This document shows, piece by piece, positions 8,146 through 17,992 of a DNA stretch of 64,000 nt. The DNA lies in assembly GCA_034678485.1 (NCBI GenBank), contig JAXDBU010000065.1, forward strand, positions 31,421 to 95,420, given 5' to 3'. The stretch comes from PLanc-01 sp034678485. Its GTDB lineage: Bacteria; Planctomycetota; Phycisphaerae; Sedimentisphaerales; Anaerobacaceae. The notes under the pieces were generated by a model, which did no database searches, was not told the origin of the DNA, and saw only the letters and a list, made by a program, of their open reading frames with translations. Both the position numbers and the translations under genes were made by a program. Position 1 is the stretch's first letter. Each line of letters opens with the position of its first letter.

Positions 8146-10627
8146 AGACGTTCGATACGGGATGCGGATGCTGGGCAAATCGCCGGGATTCACGGTGATC
8201 GCGCTGGTCACACTGGCCATCGGCATCGGCGCCAATACCATCATGTTCAATGTGGTCGATACGCTTCTGTTTCGGCCGCTGCAGGTCAAAGATCCGGACC
8301 GACTGGTGTACTGTGGTGCGCGCTTCAGCAACGATAGGAGCGGTGCTTTCGGCTATGAGATGTACACCAGCATGCGAGACGACAATGCGGCGTTCAGCGA
8401 CCTGATTGCCTTCCACCCATTTTGCAGAGGCGGAACCTGGGTTCGGGGAAGTGATACCGGGCCGGTGAATATTATGTACGCCTCGGCGAACTACTTCTCC
8501 GCGTTGGGGGTGGACCCGATCCATGGACGGACCTTCCTGCCTGAAGAGGAGCGGCATGGCGCGGAACTGGTTGGAGTGCTGAGCTACCGGATGTGGAAAG
8601 AACTGGGCGGTAGCCCCGAAATTGTGGGTCAAATCGTGCATGCCAACACCATGCCTTGTCGGATCATAGGCGTGGCGCCCAAGGGATTCACGGGCACCAC
8701 GGTCACCGGGCCGGACATCTGGATGCCCTTGGGGGCGTATGGGTCACTTGAGGAACGCCACAGGCAACAACGTCACTATCCCTACCTGCATCTGATCGGT
8801 CGGCTGAAGCCCGATCTGGATATGATCGCGGCCGAAGCACGCCTCCAGGTGCTGACTCCCCGTCTCAAGGAAATGAATCGCTTCTGGAAGGACGATCCCC
8901 AATTGCAGCTATATCTCGCCCGTTTGGGGAGAATCGAAGTGGAGGCGACGAATACCCTTAACGACCTGAAGAACAGAGCCATGCTCGGTATGGTCATGAT
9001 GGGTGTCTCCTTCGTGATTCTGCTGATTGCCTGTCTAAACCTCGCGAACATGCTCAACGTGCAGGGGGCGGAGAGACAGCGGGAGATCGCCATCCGCCTG
9101 GCCATAGGAGGCGGACGTTTACGCATTGTACGGCAGTTGTCGATCGAATCGCTTCTTCTGGCGTTGCTGGGAGGAGCCGTGGCGATCATTCCCACCTGGG
9201 CGGGCATCCGCCTATTCAATGCCTGGGTCGCCGTGATCGACAGAACCGTTCACATTCCCCTGTTTCTTGACGTGCGTGTGTTTGGGGCGACCCTGGGTTT
9301 CTGTCTGATCGCGACACTTCTGTTCGGTCTCCAGCCGGCCTTGAACCTGTCCAAACGAGATGTCATTGGCGATTTGAAGGATGCCGGGGCAGGCGTGATT
9401 CGAACCCCAAGACAGAGACGTCGCCTCATTCCACGTGGGCTACCGGTCATTGGTCAGATTGCCTTGTCCGTTGCGTTCGTCATGGTGGCGGTGTTGTTTG
9501 TACGAACAGCCTTGAGAGTGGCCTATACTTGTCCCGGTTTTGATCTGCACGACAAGATCGTGGTCAGGATCGATGCGTTGGATGGTGGCTACACCCCCGC
9601 CCAGGCAACGAATGCCTGCGAGATGCTGGCGGAACGTCTGAAGGCCACGCCCGGGATTCAGGCGGTGGGGTGGTCCCGGGGATTCCCCGTGGGGCACTCC
9701 GATCCGGGACTCTCTGATAAGATCGTGGAATACAGGCCCGGGGTTGAAGACGACGATGCCCGGAGCCTGGTCCGCAGAGGCCCCATGGTGTTTGGGGTGC
9801 GTGGTGACTACTTCGAGGCCATGGAAGTGTCGCTATTGCAGGGCCGACCTTTCCAGGCCCTCGACAGTACGGCCGAGGCCGAGCGAGTGGTGATCCTTGA
9901 CGAAAGACTCGCGCACAGGCTCCGCGCAGACGGGCATGTCCTGGGTTGTCTGATTCAGCATGGCTGGGGCTCGGAACTTCAGGTATGTCGCGTGGTCGGT
10001 GTGGTCCCGTCCCTGCGCGATGCATCCGGCGCGAACTCGGAGTGGGCACACATCTACGAGCCGATTCCCGCGGACCAGGTCCCCGTCTACCTGCACATCC
10101 AAACATCTTCGGGAATGGAATCCAATCTTCTGCGAAAGCTCGGTCCTGTGATTCGGCAGATCGATCCGAGGCTCAACGTGGTGTCGTTGATGAGTCTGGC
10201 CGATTGCCATCGCCGGAGCCCCGTCGTCCAGGGGGCGAGAATGAGTGCCGATGCGACCGTGGTGTTTGGGATGCTGGCCATGTTCCTGGCGGGACTGGGC
10301 CTCTATGCGATCATGGGCCACATGGTGGCGACACGCACACGGGAGATCGGCCTGCGCATGGCCCTGGGGGCCTCCCGGCGGAGTGTCCTGGTCCTGGTCT
10401 TTCGCCAGAACGGCGTATCAACCCTCGCAGGATTAGTCTGCGGGATCTTGCTGGCCGTCGGCCTGACATCCTTGATCCGCGAGGAACTCCAGGGCATCAG
10501 TCCCATGGATCCGGGAAGCATTGCCGCAACGGTGATCGTGCTGGCTATGGCATCTCTTCTGGCGGGCTACATCCCCGCCCGGCGGGCGGCGAAGGTCGAT
10601 CCGATGGTGGCGTTGCGGTGCGAATAG
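8129..10627 (+). CDS. ADOP-type duplicated MacB/FtsX permease, copy 4
   Basis: An 832-aa group B duplicated permease with the usual eight TM segments. Group features are KGFTGTTVTGPDIWMPLG in loop 1, the basic stretch RQRRRLIPRGL before TM5 (shared with copy 6 and absent from copies 2 and 3), and RADGHVLGCLIQHGWG in loop 2. The coupling motifs are RQREIAIRLAIGGGRLRI and REIGLRMALGASRRSV. It begins inside the second direct-repeat copy, which supplies the GGAG site. The stop lies 13 bp before the next ATG. With copy 6 it forms a sub-pair: both lack the KRGGLSVAGQ-type sequence of copies 2 and 3 and share the GWG insert. Confidence 0.95.
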   Translation: MTSLWQDVRYGMRMLGKSPGFTVIALVTLAIGIGANTIMFNVVDTLLFRPLQVKDPDRLVYCGARFSNDRSGAFGYEMYTSMRDDNAAFSDLIAFHPFCRGGTWVRGSDTGPVNIMYASANYFSALGVDPIHGRTFLPEEERHGAELVGVLSYRMWKELGGSPEIVGQIVHANTMPCRIIGVAPKGFTGTTVTGPDIWMPLGAYGSLEERHRQQRHYPYLHLIGRLKPDLDMIAAEARLQVLTPRLKEMNRFWKDDPQLQLYLARLGRIEVEATNTLNDLKNRAMLGMVMMGVSFVILLIACLNLANMLNVQGAERQREIAIRLAIGGGRLRIVRQLSIESLLLALLGGAVAIIPTWAGIRLFNAWVAVIDRTVHIPLFLDVRVFGATLGFCLIATLLFGLQPALNLSKRDVIGDLKDAGAGVIRTPRQRRRLIPRGLPVIGQIALSVAFVMVAVLFVRTALRVAYTCPGFDLHDKIVVRIDALDGGYTPAQATNACEMLAERLKATPGIQAVGWSRGFPVGHSDPGLSDKIVEYRPGVEDDDARSLVRRGPMVFGVRGDYFEAMEVSLLQGRPFQALDSTAEAERVVILDERLAHRLRADGHVLGCLIQHGWGSELQVCRVVGVVPSLRDASGANSEWAHIYEPIPADQVPVYLHIQTSSGMESNLLRKLGPVIRQIDPRLNVVSLMSLADCHRRSPVVQGARMSADATVVFGMLAMFLAGLGLYAIMGHMVATRTREIGLRMALGASRRSVLVLVFRQNGVSTLAGLVCGILLAVGLTSLIREELQGISPMDPGSIAATVIVLAMASLLAGYIPARRAAKVDPMVALRCE

Positions 10628-10640
10628 AAGAGGTTCTGCA

Positions 10641-13046
10641 ATGACGATCTTGTGGCAAGACGTTCGGTTCGGTCTGCGGATGCTGGCGCGAGCTCCGGGC
10701 TTCACGGTTGTCGTGCTGCTGATCCTGGCGCTGGGCATCGGCGTCAATACCGCGATCTTCAGCGTCGTCAATGCGGTGATGCTCCGTCCGCTGCCTTATC
10801 GGAATGCTCATCGTCTGGTGTGCGTCTACGAGCATTCCCAGTGGGGCGACTTCCCACCCCCACACGCGGGATTGCTTCTCTGTCGCGAGCAGAGGCAGGT
10901 CTTCGAGCGGGTCGCGGCGGTCCGCAGGGAGCATCTCTACGTCACCGGGATTGACAGAGCCCGTCAGATCCGGGCGGCGACTGTCTCGCCCGATCTGTTT
11001 CCCTTGCTGGATCTTCAACCGATCCTGGGCAGGAGCTTCCTGGCCGAGGAGGAGCAGCCGGGCAAGGATCGCGTCGTCGTTCTCAGTCACAGCTTCTGGC
11101 AGGACGACCTGGGCGGGGCGCCGGACGTGATCGGCAAGACCGTGACTCTCGATGATACAAGCTGCACCATCGTGGGTGTGTTGCCGCCGGGGGTGGATCC
11201 TCCCCTCAGCAAGCCTGCGGCACTCTGGAAGCCTCTGGCTCTCAAAACGCCCGATCCGGGTTTGCCGTTGGGTGAGCCCGTATTCACGTGGGCCCGTCTC
11301 AAGAAGGGCGTCACGCTCGAACAGTCGCGTGCGGCGATGGCCGTGGTTTCGGAGCGTCTCAAGCAGGTGGATTCTGAGCCCGACGCGGAACACATGCTCA
11401 CTGTCCTGCGTCCTTTGGACAGATTCCTGGTGGGCAAACGCAAGCTGTTGTTGCTGCTATTGGGGGCGGCAGGATTCGTCCTCCTGATCGCGTGCAGCAA
11501 TGTGGCCAATCTGTTCCTGGCCCGTGCCGCCGTCAGGCAACGCGAGATGGCCATGCGTGCGGCTCTGGGAGCATCGAGAGGTCGCATCATCCGACAGACG
11601 CTCACCGAGAGCCTCCTGTTGAGCGTGACCGGCGGTGCGCTCGGTCTTTTGCTGACGTTCTGGACTGTCCAGGGACTGGTCCGCCTGTGTCCCACGGACA
11701 TTCCACGCGTGGACGAGACACGAGTGGATGTGCCTGTCCTGGCCTTCACGCTCGGGGTGTCCCTCCTCACCGGACTGCTGTTCGGCACCGTACCGGCCTG
11801 GAGGGCTTCCGGCGTCCGCATGACTCGCATGCTCCAGGAAGGAACGACACGGTCCACGGCCGGCGGCACGGGACGGCGCCTTCAGGGTGGCCTCGTGATC
11901 GCCCAAATGGGGCTCTCTCTGATCCTGCTTATCGGTGCAGCGCTGCTGATCCGCAGCATGGTCGCCCTGCACACGCTGGATCTGGGTTTCCGGCCCGAGA
12001 ACGTGCTGGCCGTGACCCTCGACCTGCCCGAGATGAAGTACCCGGAGCCTCGTCACTGTCGGGCTTTCTTCGAATCACTGTTGCCGCGGGTCCGGGCCCT
12101 TCCCCAGGTTCGCTCGGCTGGATTGAGCCTGAGCGAACTGGGTCTGGGATACGCAGGGTACGCCGGAGTCGGCGTCCGCATCCCCGGCCGTGCCTACGCC
12201 GAGGACCACTGGGACCCTACCCTACTGTCCCACGTGAGTGCCGGCTTCCTGGAGACCCTGGGCGTGCCGCTGCTGCGCGGACGCACCTTCACGGAGACCG
12301 ATGTCCACGGTGAGGGGACGGGCATCATTATCGATGAGCACCTGGCGCACAAGCTGTTCGGCGACGCCGATCCGGTCGGCCGGCAGGTTGATTTCCCGGA
12401 CAGCCGTCACGTCGTAGTGGGCGTGGTCGGCACGGTCAAGGACTTCCAGCACTTGCAGCCGGACTGGGGTACGCTCTATACCCCGATACCACAGAGCAGT
12501 TGGATCGAGGGGGCGGTCCTCATCGTGAGGACCGAGGGCGACCCGATGCGCCTGGCCGACGCCATTCGCACCCAGGCGACCGAATTGGAGAAGGATGAAG
12601 TGATTCGCAGGATCGAGCCGGTCAAGGCCATGCTGTCCGGCACGCTGGCGCCCCGTCGGTTCGCTATGACCCTGCTGAGTCTCTTTGCCGGCATCGCTCT
12701 GACCCTGGCGATGGTCGGGATCTACGGTCTGTTGCATTACAGCGCGACCCAGCAGACGCGCGAGATCGCGATTCGCATGGCGATGGGCGCCGAGAGGGCG
12801 AACGTTCGACGGATGGTGTTGATGCGGGGCCTGCGGCTCACGCTCATCGGTGTGGCTCTCGGTGTGGTCGGGGCCATGGCTGTGACGCGCGTGCTGTCGA
12901 GTCTCCTGTATGACGTTAGTCCCACGGACCCGCTGACCCTGGCGTCTGTCTCGCTCGTCCTGTCGGTGATTGCCCTGTTGGCCAGCTATCTGCCCGCCCG
13001 CTGGGCGGCAAGGATCGATCCCATGGTGGCGCTGAGACAGGAGTAG
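10641..13046 (+). CDS. ADOP-type duplicated MacB/FtsX permease, copy 5
   Basis: An 801-aa group A permease with TM1 from GFTVVVLLILALGIGVNT, three TMs in each FtsX unit, and the coupling motifs RQREMAMRAALGASRGRI and REIAIRMAMGAERANV. Loop 2 has the group A version FGDADPVGRQV in place of the group B PDG...C insert. The C-terminus is PARWAARIDPMVALRQE; tryptophan replaces the second arginine of the PARRAA signature found in every other copy. Bases 12834-13000 are almost identical to part of permease 7, although the rest of the two genes has diverged. A 13-bp gap precedes it and a 9-bp gap follows, so it is probably translated together with copies 4 and 6. Confidence 0.95.
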   Translation: MTILWQDVRFGLRMLARAPGFTVVVLLILALGIGVNTAIFSVVNAVMLRPLPYRNAHRLVCVYEHSQWGDFPPPHAGLLLCREQRQVFERVAAVRREHLYVTGIDRARQIRAATVSPDLFPLLDLQPILGRSFLAEEEQPGKDRVVVLSHSFWQDDLGGAPDVIGKTVTLDDTSCTIVGVLPPGVDPPLSKPAALWKPLALKTPDPGLPLGEPVFTWARLKKGVTLEQSRAAMAVVSERLKQVDSEPDAEHMLTVLRPLDRFLVGKRKLLLLLLGAAGFVLLIACSNVANLFLARAAVRQREMAMRAALGASRGRIIRQTLTESLLLSVTGGALGLLLTFWTVQGLVRLCPTDIPRVDETRVDVPVLAFTLGVSLLTGLLFGTVPAWRASGVRMTRMLQEGTTRSTAGGTGRRLQGGLVIAQMGLSLILLIGAALLIRSMVALHTLDLGFRPENVLAVTLDLPEMKYPEPRHCRAFFESLLPRVRALPQVRSAGLSLSELGLGYAGYAGVGVRIPGRAYAEDHWDPTLLSHVSAGFLETLGVPLLRGRTFTETDVHGEGTGIIIDEHLAHKLFGDADPVGRQVDFPDSRHVVVGVVGTVKDFQHLQPDWGTLYTPIPQSSWIEGAVLIVRTEGDPMRLADAIRTQATELEKDEVIRRIEPVKAMLSGTLAPRRFAMTLLSLFAGIALTLAMVGIYGLLHYSATQQTREIAIRMAMGAERANVRRMVLMRGLRLTLIGVALGVVGAMAVTRVLSSLLYDVSPTDPLTLASVSLVLSVIALLASYLPARWAARIDPMVALRQE
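12834..13000. repeat. 167-bp block shared with permease 7 (20213-20379)
   Basis: Three mismatches in 167 bp by eye, with no indel. The block encodes the last two TM segments of the transporter and ends abruptly within the PARRAA codons. Sequence on either side is clearly diverged, which points to gene conversion and not to whole-gene duplication. Confidence 0.9.
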
Positions 13047-13055
13047 GAGAGGACC

Positions 13056-15572
13056 ATGAAGACGTTGTGGCAGGACGTTCGATACGGGACGCGGATGCTC
13101 GGCAAGTCGCCGGGGTTCACAGCGATTGCGTTGATCACCCTGGCTGTCGGCATCGGGGCCAATACGATCATGTTCAGCGTGGTCGATGCGATGATGTTTC
13201 GGCCCATGCACGTGAAAGAGCCGGACCGGCTCGTCTACTGCGGGATTCGCGATTCCGGTTTTATCACCTATACGATGTACGCCGAGATGCGTCGGGACAA
13301 TCCGGCGTTCAGCGATCTGGCCGCCCACAACGAGGGCTCCGGCCGGAGCACTTGGGTCTGGGGCGATGCGGTAAAGCAGATGGATCTGATGTACGTCTCG
13401 AGCAACTACTTCTCGGTGTTGGGGGTCGCCCCCGCGTACGGGCGGACCTTCCTGCCCGAGGAGGAGTTGTATGGGGCGGAACCCGTGGTCGTCTTGAGCT
13501 ACGAGACCTGGCGGAAGGAGGGGGGCGATCCTGGGATCGTCGGCCAGTACGTGCAGATCAACGCCAGGCTCTGTCGGATCGTCGGCGTGGCGCCGAAGGG
13601 ATTCACCGGTACCGCCGCCAAGGGCCCGGATCTCTGGCTGCCCTTGGGGGCTTATGGTCCTGTCGCTCACTACAACGAGGACAGGCCGACCGGGAGAAGA
13701 GCGGCCATCTGGGATTATCCTTCGGTCAAAGTCTTGGGACGGCTCAAGCCCGATCTGGACATGCCCGCGGCGGAGGCACGACTCCAGACTCTGATTCCGC
13801 GATTGAAGGACATCGAGTCGCGAGGTTGGAAGGACGAGTCCAGACTCTATGTCGGCCGGCCGGCGAGGCTATTTGCAGGAGACGACGAGGACGAAAGGAA
13901 GTTCCTGCCCATCATGAGCATGGTGTTGATGGGGATCTCGGGGGTCGTGTTGCTCATCGCCTGCCTGAACCTGGCGAGCATGATCACCGTTCAAGGGGCG
14001 GCTCGCCAGCGGGAAATCGCGATCCGAATGGCCATCGGCGGAGGACGCCTGCGGATCATCCGGCAGTTGTTCATCGAATCGCTCCTGCTGGCTGTGTGCG
14101 GGGGAGTCCTGGCGTTGATTCCCGCCTTCTGGGGCATTCGGATTCTCAACGCCTGGCTCGCAAAAGGGACCTTGCCCATTCACATGACGACCTCGCTGGA
14201 CATGCGCGCCGTGGCGGCGACGCTGGCGTTCTGTCTGGTCGCGACGGTGTTCTTCGGTCTCAAGCCGGCGGTGTCCCTCTCGGCACGCGATGTCGTCAGT
14301 GACTTGAAGGAGTCCGGCGGTGCGGCCATCCGATCGGCTCGCAGAAGAAGGCGGCTCATCCCTCGCGGCCTGTCGGGGGCGTGTCAGATCGCGCTGTCGG
14401 TCGTACTGGTGATGATGGCGACCCTGTTCACCCGCACCGCAGTGAGAGCCACGCGGGCTAACCTGGGTTTCGACCTGGCCGGCAAGGTCGTGGTGCAGAT
14501 CGACCCTCTCGCGGGCGGGTATACGAAGGCCGAGGCGGCGACTGCCTGCGGGATGCTGGCGGAGCGTCTGAGGGGGATTCCCGGCATCCAAGCTGTTGGC
14601 TTGTCCGCGGCGTTTCCCGTCGGCGACACCGACTTCGACCTTTCGCAGCGGTTCATCGCGTATGAACCGGGAGCCGAGGAAGACCCTTCCAAGAACCTGG
14701 TGGAGAAGGGAGTGTTCTTGTACGAGGTGGGCGACGGCTACTTCGAGGCGATGGGAATCCCGTTCCTGCAGGGGCGGCCATTCAATCGCCTCGACTTCGC
14801 CCCCGACGCTGAGAAGGTCGTGATTATCGACGAACAGTTGGCCCGCAAGCTCCGCCCGGACGGCAATGCCATAGATTGTCTGGTCCAACACGGTTGGGGT
14901 TCGAATGCGGACCTGGATCTGTGTCGGGTCGTGGGGATCGTACCGGATCAACGGGATTTTGCCGGTCAAGTAATGAACTGGCGCCACATCTATCAGCCAT
15001 TCCCTGACTATCGACTGCCCGCTTTCATTCATCTCCGCACCTCCGACCCGTCCACCCAGGCTGAGGCGGCGATGATCCGCAACGTCAGCGTACAGATTCG
15101 AAAGATCGACCCGCGTCTGCCGGTTGTGTCAGTGGTGAGCCTGACGGACCAGCATCGCGACGGGTCCGGTGTGCGGCAAGCACGAATGACGGCTAAGCTG
15201 GCGACGATGTTCGGGACCATGGCCCTGTTCCTTGCGGGGCTCGGCCTCTACGCGGTCAAAGGACACATGGTCACGTCGCAGACCCCCGAGATCGGGATTC
15301 GCATGGCTCTCGGCGCCACCCGGCGGAACGTCCTTGCCATGGTGTTCCGTCAAGGCGCAGCATCAATGTGCGCGGGATTATCGATCGGGATTCTGCTGGC
15401 GGTTGTCTTGGCGAGATTGATTCGCGCCGGGTTCTACGGCGTCAGCCCGATGGATCCGGCGAGTATCATCGCCACGGTCGCTCTGCTTGCGTTGGTCTCC
15501 CTGCTGGCCGGTTACGTCCCCGCCCGGCGGGCGGCGAGGATCGATCCGATGGCGGCGCTGAGATGTGAGTAG
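13056..15572 (+). CDS. ADOP-type duplicated MacB/FtsX permease, copy 6
   Basis: An 838-aa group B duplicated permease, nearest in layout to copy 4: RRRRRLIPRGL before TM5, LRPDGNAIDCLVQHGWG in loop 2, and KGFTGTAAKGPDLWLPLG in loop 1. The coupling motifs are RQREIAIRMAIGGGRLRI and PEIGIRMALGATRRNV. GGAGAG just upstream of 13056 is the ribosome site. It closes the first run of six permeases, and the adaptor gene follows after a repeat-bearing gap. No residue suggests loss of function, and all eight hydrophobic segments are intact. Confidence 0.95.
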   Translation: MKTLWQDVRYGTRMLGKSPGFTAIALITLAVGIGANTIMFSVVDAMMFRPMHVKEPDRLVYCGIRDSGFITYTMYAEMRRDNPAFSDLAAHNEGSGRSTWVWGDAVKQMDLMYVSSNYFSVLGVAPAYGRTFLPEEELYGAEPVVVLSYETWRKEGGDPGIVGQYVQINARLCRIVGVAPKGFTGTAAKGPDLWLPLGAYGPVAHYNEDRPTGRRAAIWDYPSVKVLGRLKPDLDMPAAEARLQTLIPRLKDIESRGWKDESRLYVGRPARLFAGDDEDERKFLPIMSMVLMGISGVVLLIACLNLASMITVQGAARQREIAIRMAIGGGRLRIIRQLFIESLLLAVCGGVLALIPAFWGIRILNAWLAKGTLPIHMTTSLDMRAVAATLAFCLVATVFFGLKPAVSLSARDVVSDLKESGGAAIRSARRRRRLIPRGLSGACQIALSVVLVMMATLFTRTAVRATRANLGFDLAGKVVVQIDPLAGGYTKAEAATACGMLAERLRGIPGIQAVGLSAAFPVGDTDFDLSQRFIAYEPGAEEDPSKNLVEKGVFLYEVGDGYFEAMGIPFLQGRPFNRLDFAPDAEKVVIIDEQLARKLRPDGNAIDCLVQHGWGSNADLDLCRVVGIVPDQRDFAGQVMNWRHIYQPFPDYRLPAFIHLRTSDPSTQAEAAMIRNVSVQIRKIDPRLPVVSVVSLTDQHRDGSGVRQARMTAKLATMFGTMALFLAGLGLYAVKGHMVTSQTPEIGIRMALGATRRNVLAMVFRQGAASMCAGLSIGILLAVVLARLIRAGFYGVSPMDPASIIATVALLALVSLLAGYVPARRAARIDPMAALRCE

Positions 15573-15589
15573 AAGAAAGTTTACGGTTG

Positions 15590-15686
15590 ACACGTGTCAG
15601 TTGGCAGCGAAAGAGCACGAATGTGGACGGGCAACTGGGAACTGACGATTGTCACCTGACAACTGAGAACTGACGATTGTGAACCT
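15590..15686 (+). repeat. Intergenic AACTGAC-type mosaic repeat
   Basis: The gap between permease 6 and the adaptor holds CAGTTGGCAG, then GGGAACTGACGATTGTCACC and a second AACTGAGAACTGACGATTG. Related words occur in the gaps at 2950-2990, 8088-8128, 17905-17985 and 21150-21222, and on the - strand at about 39480-39505. I see no promoter in it. Confidence 0.6.
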
Positions 15687-15698
15687 GTGGGATTCGAA

Positions 15699-16961
15699 AT
15701 GGACATACCGCGAAAGTCGGCAAAACGAATGAAGTGGATTCGAAGGGGCCTGATCGGCACGACCGTGTTGATTGGGATCGCCGCGATCACGTTTGGGGTC
15801 TCCCGCCTGGAGCCGGCTTCGCCCTCCGTGGACCGCAGGACCCTGTGGTTGGACAAGGCCAAACGAGGTCCCATGCTCCGCCAGGTGCGAGGCGTCGGGA
15901 CGCTCGTATCCGAAGATATCCTCTGGGTGCCGGCGGGCGTGGCCGGGCGGGTCGTGCGGATCCTCATCGAGCCGGGCGCGATCGTCGAGCCGAACACTGT
16001 GCTCCTGGAACTGCACAATCCCGAACTGGAGCTCGAGCTGTTCAACGCGGAGTCGGAATGGAAGATGGCCCTCGCCCGCCAGACCGTGCAAAAAGCGGAA
16101 CTCCAGGGCCAGTTGTTGCAGACGGAGGGGAGCGTCGCGGGGCATCAGGCGAGCTACGATGAAGCGGTGCTCCAGGCGGAAGTGGACCAGAAGGAATATG
16201 AGAACGATCTGATCTCCGAGCAGCAGATCAGACTCTCCAGGGCCCGAGTGGAACAAAGAAAGAGGGTCCTGGAGATCAACAAGCAGTGCCTGGAGATGTC
16301 CCGCTATCAGACGATCCCTGCCCAACTGGCGGAGACGGACGCCACCGTGCTCAAGGCCAAATCACTGTATGAGCTGAAGAAGGCACAGGTCGAGTCTCTT
16401 CGTGTTCGAGCCGGCACGGCGGGCGTTCTCGCCCAGGTCAAGGAGAGGATCGAGCCGGGACAGTCGGTCTCGCCGAGCACGATCGTCGCCAAGATCACCA
16501 ATCCGCGAAAACTCAAGGCTCAGTTGAAGGTTCCCGAGGCGCAAGCCCGCGATCTGCTCCTGGCCCTGCCGGCGGAGGTGGATACGCACCATGGGACGGT
16601 GATGGGAAAGGTCTCCCGGATCGACCCGACGGTCATGGAGGGCAACGTCACTGTCGATGTCTCGCTCGATGGCGAGTTGCCCCTGGGGGCCCGGCCGGAC
16701 CTGTCGGTTGTCGGAACCGTCCAGATCGAAAGGCTGGACGATGTCTTGAACGTGGGCCGGCCGGTCTATGCCTCCACGGAAGGGGCCACCGAGCTGTTCA
16801 AGGTCGTCGAGGATGGCCGCTTCGCGGTGCGGACCCGTGTCCAGTTCGGCCGAAGCTCCGTCAGCACGATCGAGATCCTGGACGGCCTCCAGGTGGGCGA
16901 CGAGATCATCCTGAGCGATATGTCCCAATGGGACGGCCAGGACCGGATCAGACTGAAGTGA
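15699..16961 (+). CDS. MacA/HlyD-type periplasmic adaptor (membrane fusion protein)
   Basis: A 420-aa protein that should bridge the inner-membrane permease and the outer-membrane channel. It has a short basic N-terminus and one TM anchor (LIGTTVLIGIAAITFGV, about residues 23-39). Next come the first half of a biotinyl-lipoyl-like sandwich (ILWVPAGVAGRVVRILIEPGAIV), a long charged helical hairpin (about 100-215) and the second sandwich half (RAGTAGVLAQVKERIEPGQSV). A beta-barrel and membrane-proximal domain complete it. A GTG lies 12 bp upstream at 15687, but ATG 15699 places the basic residues in the usual spot; neither has a strong ribosome site. It is the only adaptor in the locus, so it may serve several or all permeases. 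Confidence 0.92.
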   Translation: MDIPRKSAKRMKWIRRGLIGTTVLIGIAAITFGVSRLEPASPSVDRRTLWLDKAKRGPMLRQVRGVGTLVSEDILWVPAGVAGRVVRILIEPGAIVEPNTVLLELHNPELELELFNAESEWKMALARQTVQKAELQGQLLQTEGSVAGHQASYDEAVLQAEVDQKEYENDLISEQQIRLSRARVEQRKRVLEINKQCLEMSRYQTIPAQLAETDATVLKAKSLYELKKAQVESLRVRAGTAGVLAQVKERIEPGQSVSPSTIVAKITNPRKLKAQLKVPEAQARDLLLALPAEVDTHHGTVMGKVSRIDPTVMEGNVTVDVSLDGELPLGARPDLSVVGTVQIERLDDVLNVGRPVYASTEGATELFKVVEDGRFAVRTRVQFGRSSVSTIEILDGLQVGDEIILSDMSQWDGQDRIRLK

Positions 16962-16963
16962 GA

Positions 16964-17137
16964 AACTCGAATGTCGAAACTCGAGATTCGAAGCAAGCAC
17001 GAAAGATCGAAACCCAGATGTTCCAAACGGACCATCGAGCGGGCGGCGGCGTTTCCGTCATTTGGATTTCGTGCTTCGAATTTGCTTCGGATTTCGTGCT
17101 TCGAATTTCGGATTTGTTCTCTGAATCGGACTTCTGA
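16964..17137. repeat. Inverted TTCGAA-rich repeat between adaptor and ATPase
   Basis: The left part repeats CGAAACTCGA, ATTCGAAGC and AGCACGAAA. The right part reads TTTCGTGCTTCGAATTT twice, in the opposite sense, so the two halves could pair through AGCACGAAA/TTTCGTGCT. A 190-bp gap in an otherwise compact locus is notable. No open frame or promoter is convincing here. Confidence 0.6.
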
Positions 17138-17151
17138 ATAGGAACTGACAT

Positions 17152-17901
17152 ATGACACAATCGAACAGTGTACTGATTCGTGTGGAGGGTCTGCACAAGG
17201 TGTTTGTCACCGAGGAGGTGGAGACGCACGCCCTGGCGGGCATTCACCTGTCCGTGGCCCAGGGGGAGTATGTCTCCATCGCGGGCCCCTCCGGCTGTGG
17301 CAAGTCCACGCTCATGGCCATCCTTGGCCTGCTGGACTCGCCCACCGAAGGCGAGTACTGGCTCGACGGCACGTCCGTTGCGAACCTCTCCGCCTCGCAG
17401 CGGGCCCGCATCCGCAACCGGCAGGTAGGCTTCATCTTTCAGAGCTTCAACCTGATCGGCGATCTGACGGTCTACGAGAACGTGGAGTTGCCGCTGACCT
17501 ATCGCGGGATGCCGTCGGCTGAGCGAAAACAACGGACGCAGGAGGCCCTGGAGCGGGTCGGCATGTCGCATCGCATGAAGCACTACCCGGCTCAACTCTC
17601 CGGCGGACAGCAACAGAGGGTGGCGGTCGCCCGCGCGGTGGTGGGGCGACCGTCCATCCTGTTGGCCGACGAGCCGACCGGGAACCTCGACTCGAACAAC
17701 AGCGAGGCGGTCATGGGCCTGCTGGCGGAGCTGCACCGCCAGGGCGCCACGATCTGCATGGTGACGCACGACCCTCGCTACGCCCGCCACGCACAGCGGA
17801 CGGTCCACCTGTTCGACGGTCGGATCGTCGAGGAGGAAGAGGCTGCCCGCAAGCAGCAGGAGGCCGCGGAACTCAAGCAGAGCGGTTTCGACGTGGCATG
17901 A
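17152..17901 (+). CDS. ABC transporter ATPase, LolD/MacB type (ATPase 1)
   Basis: A 249-aa nucleotide-binding subunit with every canonical motif: Walker A GPSGCGKST (residues 45-53), Q-loop FQSFNLIGDLTVYENV, signature LSGGQQQRVAVARA (about 149-162), Walker B ILLADEP, D-loop TGNLDS and switch histidine MVTHD. The family powers MacB/LolE-type permeases that pull lipoproteins, peptides or drugs from the membrane or periplasm. Because the ADOP permeases carry two FtsX units but no ATPase domain, two copies of this protein, or one each of ATPases 1 and 2, would complete a transporter. It lies between the adaptor and permease 7. A charged tail (EEEEAARKQQEAAELKQ) extends past the domain. Confidence 0.95.
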   Translation: MTQSNSVLIRVEGLHKVFVTEEVETHALAGIHLSVAQGEYVSIAGPSGCGKSTLMAILGLLDSPTEGEYWLDGTSVANLSASQRARIRNRQVGFIFQSFNLIGDLTVYENVELPLTYRGMPSAERKQRTQEALERVGMSHRMKHYPAQLSGGQQQRVAVARAVVGRPSILLADEPTGNLDSNNSEAVMGLLAELHRQGATICMVTHDPRYARHAQRTVHLFDGRIVEEEEAARKQQEAAELKQSGFDVA

Positions 17902-17904
17902 AAC

Positions 17905-17985
17905 AGAGTTGACAGTCTGCCGTTGGCAGTTGTCGGCCAGAGAGCCGATGACTCTCAACTGAGAATTGACAACAGAGAACCGGAG
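17905..17985 (+). repeat. Intergenic AACTGAGAATTGACAA mosaic repeat
   Basis: This is another member of the gap repeat family: GTTGACAGTCTGCCGTTGGCAG, an AGAGCCGATG word, then CAACTGAGAATTGACAACAG. It sits just ahead of the GGAG ribosome site of permease 7. The same order of words (CAGTTG, AGAGCCGA, AACTGACAACTGAGAA) is seen at 21150-21222. Confidence 0.55.
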
Positions 17986-17992
17986 TCCCGCA

